A stretch of DNA of 14,516 nucleotides from Auxenochlorella pyrenoidosa (Eukaryota; Chlorophyta; Trebouxiophyceae; Chlorellales; Chlorellaceae), in contig KQ481977.1 of the NCBI GenBank assembly GCA_001430745.1, positions 491,212-505,727 on the forward strand, given 5' to 3'. The stretch's first letter is position 1. The number at the start of each line of letters is the position of its first letter. A model generated the notes under the pieces. The model was not told the DNA's origin. It ran no database searches and saw only the letters and a program-made list of their open reading frames with translations. Below, piece by piece: positions 1 to 7,406 of this stretch. The translations under genes were made by a program, and so were the position numbers.

Positions 1-882
1 ACGCCTGCCAGCGAGGCGCGGGCAGCTTCCGCACGGGGCGCCGCTGCCCAGGCGCTCTCCGCCGGCACCGGCACCAGCAGCAGCGGGCGACGCTCGGCGA
101 TGCGCGTGTCGCCGCCGCCATGCTCTGGCAGCGCGTCTTCGAGCTGCGTCCGTGGGAGGCGCATGCAGAGATTCGCATAGGCTGAATGCACTGCACACAC
201 AGGATTATTGTTGCAGACTACGCCAGCTGCAAGCGATCGGGATGCACATCTGAGGGATGCAGGGAGGTGGGCGGGCGAAGGGCGTGCTGGCAGCCACTGC
301 CCTTACAGGGCCCACCTGGTCGGCATACTTGGCAGTGGCCCAGGTGCCGTCCGCCCGCTGGAACTCGCCCACATAGTACTCGGGGTTCAGCATGTCTGCC
401 ACCTGAGAATAAGGGGGGTGGGGATGCGGGAGGGAGGTCAGGGGGTGGACGGGCGGGGGGCGCGGCAGCGGCGGCGGCACTAGCGTTTCAGAGCGCCGGT
501 GCGCCGATCGGCGACTCATGATATCGTTTAATGCTCTGGCGGCCATGCATGCGTCCATATGAGCCCCAAAACAGCGCACTCACCATTCCCCTGAACCGCA
601 CGAGGCACTGGTTGGGCAGGAGGTCTGCCGTGTCCTCTGTGAGCATTGGGACCTGCCATAGGATAGGTGGGGACACTAGCGTCTGCCATCCGGCCCCTCC
701 AGGCGCCATCCATACATTCAAACACCACTATCGTCCTGTTTGCTTGCCTGCGTCGCTATTGCCGGGTCCGCCAGCAGCTGGGCAAAGCGATCCTTCACCC
801 CAAAGTCCTGTCCATCCGCAGGGGCGCCGCGGGCGGCATAGAGCTCCCGCACGACTTGCAGGGGCTGCCTCACGGCCTCCAT
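1..882 (-). CDS. MCMBP: MCM-binding protein (MCMBP/ETG1 homologue), N-terminal part, cut by window edge
   Basis: MCMBP/ETG1 binds MCM2-7 helicase subunits in the nucleus and helps unload or recycle them during replication. Four exons read on the minus strand: 882-748, 652-584, 402-316 (or to 307) and 143-1, all joining in phase 0. The start is the ATG at 882; its first residues (MEAVRQPLQVVRELY) match the family N-terminus. Exon 2 ends LVRFRGM and exon 3 begins VADMLNPEYYVGEF, which together form the family's signature 'V+FRGM(I/V)QDM...E(F/Y)Y' block. Exon 4 carries ERRPLLLVPVPAESAW, equivalent to the 'ER..LYCVPVPG...W' segment. Intron 1 appears to use a GC donor (CAG|gcaagc): the nearest GT donor would break the frame. 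The exon 3 donor is ambiguous between gtgggc and gtaagg; both keep frame. Roughly 145 residues are visible of a family usually near 600, so most of the protein lies to the left. Identity is recognised by eye, not by search. Confidence 0.88.
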
Positions 883-1824
883 CGCGGCGGGCGTAGGCAA
901 TTGAGGTTGTAACAGGTGTCGTTGATACGAAGAGTCGGCGATCAGGCGCAGGAGGGCATCTTGTCTCCTGGACTACAGCCAGCGGCGGCAGCGGCAAAGC
1001 GCACAGGCATGCGCCTGGCGGGACAGCCAGCATGGTCTAGTTACAATCTTCTGACCAGTTTGGATCCAGGAATGCCCATTTGTTCAATGCGCTGCGACCG
1101 TCATCGGCCTCAAATCCAAAGGGAGTCTGCCTTAATTCAATGCCCGCTGGCGCCACACAGCTGATCACCCGTTGACGCACTCTGCATGCGCGGTCACCAA
1201 ACAGGCATTCTTCATTGCCAAGAACATCAGCAGCCACATTTCTGATGGAGCGTGATGCCAGCTTGCACTGGCCCACAGCAGGGAAGAGCTTGAGGCCTTT
1301 GCCTTCCGTGGACCAAACACGTGATGGCATGATCAGCTCACGAACAGTCGCAGGCTGTCCTGGATCCTCCAGCCTATAGAGGCAATACATACCACACGCT
1401 CGAAAGCAATCGCACCCCTGAACAAAAACTCTCCATTCTCCAGCAATCCCCTGCTGCTGCGCTGCTACCCTGTGCGCTCCCGCCCGCTCGTCTCCCATGC
1501 CTTCTTGAGACGTCCGACCCATGGCAAGCCCCACAGGCATCCCACGCTATCCCATCGAGCATAAGGTCCGCTTCGATCGCCTGGCTGATCCAGCGCGCCC
1601 GCCAGAGTGCAGCAGCTGGCTGGAGCAGGGCGACGCTGCCTCGTGCGCTGTGTGCGCTGGGGCGCCTTCCTCCCTCTCCCCGAGGCTAGGCCTTGAAAAC
1701 GGCTGCCACAGCACCATCTTCCACATTCGCTCCTCGTACACATTCTGCTGCCCTCCAAGGTGTGCTCTCAAGCTTCCAGCTCTAACCCAAGGGCGGCCCC
1801 ACTCCCTCGCAGCAGCAGCTAGCC
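883..1824. other. Intergenic region between divergent MCMBP and secreted-protein genes
   Basis: About 940 bp separate two genes transcribed away from each other, so it should hold both promoters. Base composition is visibly less GC-rich than in the exons. I see no convincing TATA box or repeat. The only coding candidate is the minus-strand ORF at 1037-1540, listed separately. The last 150 bp before the plus-strand start are pyrimidine-rich, and the ATG at 1825 sits in a favourable GCC-ATG context. Confidence 0.6.
1037..1540 (-). CDS. Doubtful 167-residue hypothetical protein
   Basis: An uninterrupted ORF from the ATG at 1540 to TAG at 1037 lies upstream of MCMBP on the same strand. I do not recognise it. 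It has about ten cysteines, a mixed composition including D, E, K, F and N, and a tail reading LNKWAFLDPNWSEDCN. Third positions are only about half to two-thirds G/C over the part I checked, unlike the spliced genes here, which are strongly G/C-ending. No introns are needed. The last codons contain TGTAAC, so a TGTAA poly(A)-type signal overlaps the stop, which is awkward for a real mRNA. It may be a recent or acquired gene, a relic exon, or chance. Low confidence as a functional CDS. Confidence 0.22.
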   Translation of the reverse strand: MPVGLAMGRTSQEGMGDERAGAHRVAAQQQGIAGEWRVFVQGCDCFRACGMYCLYRLEDPGQPATVRELIMPSRVWSTEGKGLKLFPAVGQCKLASRSIRNVAADVLGNEECLFGDRACRVRQRVISCVAPAGIELRQTPFGFEADDGRSALNKWAFLDPNWSEDCN

Positions 1825-3972
1825 ATGCGGAACGCTTGCTTCCTCCTCCTGGGCCTGTTGGTCTGTGGAGCTGCAGCAGACTCGCTCGGCGACGTCTGGA
1901 GGAAGAACGTGGACCTCACCGTGCAGTCCGGTGCGCCTGAGCCCCTTGGCCGCCTGCCCGAGCCTCGATCGTGCCTCGAATGCGATCCCGATGCTGATCG
2001 GGGGTCCCTGCGCTGCCCCGGCGACGCTCCCGGGCCCTCCCGGCGCCTGCGCAAGGCGCAGCCTGACCGCTCGGCTGCCTCGGGCAGCGCGCCGCCCACC
2101 ACTCCCCGCCCCCCCGCCGCCCTGCCCCTGCAGTGGCCGACACGCTGTCCAAGATTGGAGATGAGGTGCAGCAGCATTACCGCGAGGCAGCCGACGGCTA
2201 TGCCAAGGTGGCTGAGAAGCTGGCTGCCCGCCGCGATGACGTCGCCGCCGCCCTCGGCGGCTCCAGGCGCCGCCTGCACACCCTGGGCGGCGCCATGGAT
2301 GTGAGCCGGTGCAGGGCAGGGCCGGGCAGGGATTTGGTGGATTTACACGTGCTGGGCTCAGGCACGCCTGCTGCACGGACCTAGTCGCAGAGCCTGCCCC
2401 CGGCTGCTGGCCCCCACTCCAGCCTGCCTCACCCCTCCCCCGCCTGCCCCCGGCGCCTGCCCCGCCTGCCCCTTCCTGCAGAACCTCCAGGGCTTCATGC
2501 ACGACATGATGGGCGCCAACTGGACCGACTTCCTGCCCGCCTCCTGGGCCTCCCCCTCCTTTGACTGGTCCCGCTTGGGCGAGTTCGGTGAGCACCAGGG
2601 CGGGGCCTTGCGGCTGGCACGGCCAGGCGTGGCAGGCGTGCGCCGGCCGGTGCTGCCTCTGCCTCCCCAGCTGCACCTGCGTGAGCCTCTTGCTCCCTCC
2701 CCACCACGCACCATCTCTCCCCGGCCTTCTTGCTCCCTCCCACCCCAACGCCCCAACCCTGCTCTCTCACTCTCCTCTCACACCCCACCGCCCAAACCCT
2801 GCTCTCTCACTCTCCTCTCACACCCCACCACCCACCCCTGCTCTCTCGTTCTTCCTCCCACCCCTGCTCTCTCGCTTCCCCCCCCCCCCCCCCCGCAGAC
2901 TACTCCTCCAACATGGCCGACTTCATGGACACCCACGACCTGGCCAACATCACCTCCATCAGCAGCCTCAAGGTGGGCCCAGCCCCCTGGTGCTCGTGTG
3001 GGCGGCGCCGGCGCGCACAACGCCTGTGGGAGTTACAGCCCTGATCGGCGCGCTCCGCCATGTGGCTGCGCCCAAGTGTGAAAAAGCATCCTATCTCTCT
3101 CCGCTGGCCCCCGCAGGACCTGCACAGCTCGGTGGACACCATTGAGAGCGCGTTCTGCAAGGCAGAGACCTTCACCCCCTCCAAGAAGGTGCCCGCCTCG
3201 TGCACCGGCCCCAGCGTGACCCTGGCCGTCGTGCCCAAGACCTGCGTGCTGGAGGCGGCCACCAAGCAGGTGGGCCGGCAGTCAGCGGTGCCGCTGCGCC
3301 TGGCCCTGCCCTGTCACCTGCTTCTTACGCCTGGTGGCCTGCCTGGCCAGCAGTGCCCTCTACAGCCATGTCTCTCTCTGCCTGAGCCCCCCCCCCCCTC
3401 CTCCCGCAGATTGTGTGCACCCCCGCCCAGCTGGTGCTGTACAAGACCCCCGGCTCCTGCACCCACAAGTACCACTCAGCCTCCACCTGGACTGGCAAGG
3501 TGAGCGCGCTGGCAAAGGGGGCTGGAGGGTGGGGTGGGGCCGGGGGGATGGTGAGCGTGCGCCTGGGTATGTGCACAGGGCGCTTGTTTGTGTGGCGCGC
3601 TGCTGCCAGAGCCTGTTTCCAGTCTTTGCAGCGCCAGAGGAGCGCAGGCCCACCGCCCCTGCCCTGCCAACCCCCCGCCCCTTTTCCCTGCCGCAGGTGT
3701 GCCGGATCAGCGGCGCCTGCGGCTTCAACGAGACCAAGATCATCGGCGGCGGCGAGCACGACATCCCCCTGACCCAGATCGACATTGGCTACGAGGTGAG
3801 CGCAGTGGGAGGGGCGACAGGGAGGGAAAAGTGCCGGTGGATGGGGGAGGTCAGCGGGCACCGCTGGCGCCGACATGCATGGCGCCGTGCTCACCGCCCG
3901 TGTGTCCATGTGCAAGCCTCGCCCACCGCCCGATGCTCTGCCATCCTCCCCTGCGCTCTGCAGTTCAAGTAA
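1825..3972 (+). CDS. Secreted cysteine-rich protein of unknown function, 267 residues, eight exons
   Basis: I do not recognise the family. Exons: 1825-1930, 2134-2300, 2482-2587, 2899-2972, 3117-3269, 3410-3499, 3697-3795 and 3964-3972, all GT-AG and in frame, ending TTC AAG TAA. Residues 1-18 are a clear signal peptide (MRNACFLLLGLLVCGAAA), so it enters the secretory pathway. Residues about 36-90 are a charged, heptad-like helical region (LSKIGDEVQQHYREAADGY...). Residues 92-151 are rich in Trp, Phe, Met and Asp. The C-terminal part, on exons 5-7, has seven cysteines (165, 180, 194, 205, 219, 234, 240); the odd number leaves one free or paired between chains. N-glycosylation sequons are at N104 (NWT), N143 (NIT) and N243 (NET). 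The last exon encodes only Phe-Lys. There is no membrane anchor or ER-retention signal. The helical stalk plus Cys-rich head suggests a cell-wall or extracellular binding protein, but that is inference. Confidence 0.85.
2684..2894 (+). repeat. Pyrimidine-rich minisatellite with C17 tract in intron 3 of the secreted-protein gene
   Basis: A 40-bp unit (gctctctcactctcctctca + caccccaccgcccaaaccct) occupies 2761-2800. It is followed by a close 39-bp copy at 2801-2839 and shortened copies starting at 2840 and 2866. The tract ends in C17 (2878-2894), directly before the acceptor GCAG. The sense strand is almost pure C/T, so the array doubles as a very long polypyrimidine tract. Confidence 0.85.
3387..3398 (+). 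repeat. C12 homopolymer in the acceptor tract of intron 5
   Basis: Twelve consecutive C residues are followed by tcctcccgcag and then the exon starting at 3410. It serves as the polypyrimidine tract. Confidence 0.8.
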
Positions 3973-4540
3973 ACGCAGCACCCGCCGCGCTCGCTTGGCG
4001 GCGCCGCTGACGTGGACGCTTGATTCTTTTGGCCCGAGGGCCGAGCCCCCTGCGTGGCGCCGGCGCCGGCCCCCAGCTGGCGCCTGCACCCGCGGCCCCA
4101 CCCTATTTTACCACCGCACACCTTTATGATGCACTAGCGCCTCGCGCCTCGATTGATTCGCCAGCCTTTTATAACTGCTCATTTTCTCGCCGCGCACCCG
4201 TGCCCCCTGCCCGGCCCGTAGCTGTCGCCGCACTGCCGCTCCCACCCGCCGTCCCTCACATCACTGAGTCTTGTCACGCTCGCCTGCCCGCCTCCCACCT
4301 GTAAGCCTCTTGCGTACGCTGGGAGACAGGATGGTACATACAATGCAGGTTGCACCGCCCAATGCGCAGAAAGAAGCTATTGAAGGAATTGGAAGAATCA
4401 GGGAATCGGTCACACGTGCAGCCAGAAGCTGCGGGGGGAGGGCCAGCAGGGCAGGGCCACATACGGCCTGTGCACTGGCGCTGTCAGGGTCAATTTGTTT
4501 GGCCCCGCCACGCCGTGCCTGGCGGGGCTGCTGCGGGGCG
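3973..4540. other. Convergent 3' regions of the secreted-protein and GH16-like genes
   Basis: This gap lies between two stop codons facing each other. The plus-strand gene probably has a 3' UTR of about 330 nt, ending soon after the TGTAA at 4300. No TGTAA is visible on the minus strand for the GH16-like gene; a weaker variant, TGTATGTACC, reads on the minus strand near 4335-4344. No coding region supported. Confidence 0.55.
4300..4304 (+). terminator. TGTAA poly(A) signal of the secreted-protein gene
   Basis: TGTAA is the usual green-algal polyadenylation signal. This is the only copy found on the plus strand downstream of the stop at 3972 and before the opposing gene. Confidence 0.55.
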
Positions 4541-5747
4541 TCACGCGGGGTAGCCATACACGCGCACCCAGTCGACCGCCAGCGTGGCAGGAAACGTGGT
4601 GTTGGGCAGCGGCGCCCCGGCCCACGGGTCCCCCAGCGCCACGCCCAGCGACAGCGAGAAGGGCTGGTCAAAGGGGGCGCGCGTGTTGGCGGGCGCGCCG
4701 GCGCTGTACCACCCGCCGGCGGCGTTGCGCCGCTTGGAGGCGAACTTGCCGGTCACCGAGCCGTCCATCCAGGCTGGGTAGGGGGGGACGGGGTTGGGGG
4801 TGGGGTGAGGTAGGTGGATGGGGTGGGGGCCCGGGGGCGCGCCGCCACTGCCGGGGATGCCAGGCAGTGCAGGCCAGGGCGGCCGTGTGCTGCATTGGCG
4901 GCAGACGCAACCACCGAGTGCGCGCCCCGCGCCGCCCTGCCTGCCAGCACCCCACGGCTTTCCCCCCCTCGCCCTGTTCCAGCGCCCCGCGCCTTCCCCC
5001 TGGGCGAGGCAGCGGGCCTGCCCCTCACTGGTGATGGTGTCGGCCGTCCAGTCGACGGCAAAGGTGTGGAAGCCGCCAGAGTAGGGCTGGGCGTTGGCCT
5101 GGGGGGTCCACACCTCCTGGTGCCTGCCGTCGGGGTCTGCACCGCGGCGGCAGGATTGGTGCCATGACTTGGTGCCATGATTTGGCAGGTGGAGGGCGGG
5201 CGGGCCGGGGTTGGTGTGAGACGCAGCGGAGCCTTCACAACAAGGTGCGAGGGTCGGGGGCAGCCTGCGCCGGCTCGTGCACAGGGCGCGGGACACTGCA
5301 AGGGGGCCCGCCCGCGTGCTGGGCATGCACGCGCGCTCTCTGTGCCCTGCCGCCTGTGCGCCCGGCACTCACAGGCGCCGCCAAAGTGGATGCCCTGCTC
5401 CGCCGACTTCATGTCGTTCAGCAGGTTCATCAGGCCAACCTGCGCCAGGCAGGAATAGGGCACATTCATAAACTGAATCTCCCGAGGGTCGGGCGTAAGG
5501 GCTGCCAACGCGCACTGCTGCCAGCAGCAGCCGAGGGCCCACCACCGAAAAAACAGATCACAAGAGCTACGGCGCCGCCCTCACCTCCCCCGACTGAGGC
5601 CATGCGCCATACTTGGGCGCCGCAGGCTCCAACAGGCACGAGGCCAGCAGGCCGCGCCCCGGGGAGGGCACCTGCGCGCGCACCTCGATGCGCACGCTGC
5701 GCAGGGTGCGGCCGTCGCCCAGCTGCGCAGGTGGAGGCAGGAGACGC

Positions 5748-5785
<38 letters not shown>

Positions 5786-6818
5786 ATGTGGGTGGGGTGG
5801 GGTGGGGATGGGGGCGGCAGCGGCGGGGTGGATGCAGCAGCCGGTGCTGCGGGAACATGCGCCGCCGCCCCCAGCTGCGAACCGCCAAGCAAGAGATGGG
5901 CCCGTCGGACGCCTACCTTTCCTGCCTGCCTGCCTGCCCGCCAGCCTGCTGCTGGCCAGCCTGCTCTGTGGGGAGGAGCCCAGCGCGCTGCGTGCGACGT
6001 GTGTGCCCACCTTCATGCCTGGGCGCCAGCTGGCCTTGGTCCTGATCTTGGCAGAGGTGTAGGCGCCGCCCTGCGGGCAGGCGTGGGTGCGCACGCAGGC
6101 ATGGTGGGAGGCAGCCAAGTGCGTCGGAGGAGCGGGCCAAGTGCGGAGCGAGGCAGGCGGGCAAGGCAGCAGGCACACCCCAGCTCGGCTTGACTGACAG
6201 CGCATGCAGCTGGGGTTTCGGCTGCAAGACAGTTTGAGGTCAGCCAGGAGCTGACCAGAATAAAGATGTGGCCACGGCAGAGTAATGATGTGGCTGCAGC
6301 AGGCTCACCGCCCGGATGGCATTGATGTAGGCCACCGACTCTGCCACCGCCAGGTTTGCAGGGTCGGCCGTGAAGGTCTGCAGGACAGTGTGGCGGCGGG
6401 CAGGTGTTGTGCAGTGGGGCTTTGCCTGCCATATCTCAACAGCAGGGCGGGCAGGCTTGCGGAGTGGCCAGGCTGCTTGGACTCTCAGGCGCAGGGGTTG
6501 AGGTGGGGCATGGGGGGCTGCGCCGTGATGCTGCCACCCAGCAGCATTGCACATCAGTCAGCAGTCTGCATGCTGCCCCGGGGTCGAGCAGCAGGCCGGC
6601 ACCGGGCTCGCCCCCGCTGCCTGGCGCGGCAGCGGGTGCCCCCGTCCGCGCACCTGCAGCTGCCAGTCAGGCTTGCCCGTGATGCGGGTCCACAGGTTTG
6701 TGTTCAGGGCATATTTGGGAGAGTCAAAGTCGTCGGAAAACAGCTTGACCGCGCCATCAGGCACCAGAAAGGGCGCAGGGCCTGCTGAAGCCGGCGCCGC
6801 TAGCAGGAGCAGCAGCAT
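4541..6818 (-). CDS. Secreted GH16-fold protein with degenerate catalytic motif (279 residues, seven exons)
   Basis: GH16 enzymes hydrolyse or rearrange beta-glucans or galactans using an ExDxxE motif. Exons: 6818-6654, 6377-6309, 6070-6011, 5722-5585, 5439-5373, 5136-5029 and 4773-4541, all GT-AG and in frame to TGA. A signal peptide, MLLLLLAAPASA, precedes the domain. GH16 hallmarks in order: LFSDDFDSPKYALNTNLW; GGAYTSAKIRTKASW; VRIEVRAQVPSPGRGLLAS; GAWPQSGE; NDMKSAEQGIHFGG; FHTFAVDWTADTIT; PFSLSLGVALGDPW; and the closing strand AVDWVRVYGY. At the active site, E144 (nucleophile position) is kept. The Asp is G146 and the acid/base Glu is N149 (E-V-G-L-M-N instead of E-I-D-I-M-E). It is therefore probably a glucan-binding pseudoenzyme, like insect beta-glucan recognition proteins, or an enzyme with altered chemistry. 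The start is uncertain: an in-frame ATG at 6947 would add 43 residues before the hydrophobic stretch. Confidence 0.88.
5753..5784 (-). repeat. (CA)16 microsatellite (sense strand), intron 3 of the GH16-like gene
   Basis: The plus strand reads (TG)16, so the pre-mRNA carries (CA)16. It ends 30 nt before the exon that starts at 5722. Confidence 0.95.
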
Positions 6819-7406
6819 GAGCTGCGCCGCCAGTGCTGCATGCCTAAAGGGGGCGGCGGGTCTTGCATGGAGGGCTGGGAGCCGAGGCCGCCGTCCACGC
6901 GTCGCATTGCCGCCGGCGGCAGCAGATCGCCGCCCTTCAGGCAGCATTGCGAGGGTTGCGGGGTGGTTTTTGGGCGGCGCACAGGGTTGCGAGCGTTCAA
7001 GTAAGCTTGAAACGCCTAAGAGCGCAAGCAAATGAGACGCCGCGGGACGCGGCGGCTGGAACCGGAGAGGAGGGGCGTGCTTTGCAAAGGTGCAGTAGAC
7101 TACAATGGTCGCGCAGAGGCAGCGGAGCCGACTTGCCACTCAGAGCGCTGCATGTTGATGTGACTGGCGCCAGCGCCGCAGCGTGCACATGCCGCTGGGA
7201 GCCTCCCAGAGATTCCTTGCATAGCTGGACACGGTCGCTCCCCACACCCCACCCTCCCACCACCGTTTGAAATCACTCGGGCACATGGTCGGCTGCAGGC
7301 CCTCCCCCCTGTTCCAGAGCATGCTATGGTTGTCTAGGATCTGTCCTGATGTGCCTGCTTACAGCAGCGAGGCTGAAGGTGAGCACAGGGCAGCGGGTGT
7401 GCACGC
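6819..7406. other. Spacer between the TrpRS 3' end and the GH16-like gene start
   Basis: Both flanking genes are on the minus strand. The right part is the TrpRS 3' UTR with a TGTAA at 7363-7359. The left part should be the GH16-like promoter and 5' UTR, and contains the alternative upstream ATG at 6947. No other gene or clear repeat seen. Confidence 0.55.
7359..7363 (-). terminator. TGTAA poly(A) signal of the TrpRS gene
   Basis: TTACA on the plus strand gives TGTAA on the sense strand, 43 nt downstream of the TGA at 7409-7407. This implies a short 3' UTR. Confidence 0.5.

Noticed and set aside
1819..2748. 309-codon minus-strand open frame opposite the secreted-protein gene
   Set aside because: It is antisense to well-spliced exons, is rich in Gly, Ala and Arg, and resembles no family. 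It is a shadow of GC-rich coding and repeat sequence.
4541..5368. A single 275-codon minus-strand ORF read straight through as one protein
   Set aside because: Only its two ends are GH16 sequence. The middle is two introns with GT-AG borders, and the spliced version matches the family with no gaps.
5440..5508. EIQFMN read in the intron just before the GH16 active-site exon, suggesting it could be the true catalytic motif
   Set aside because: Using it needs a poor GAG acceptor and inserts 12 residues where the family has none. It still lacks the Asp and the second Glu.
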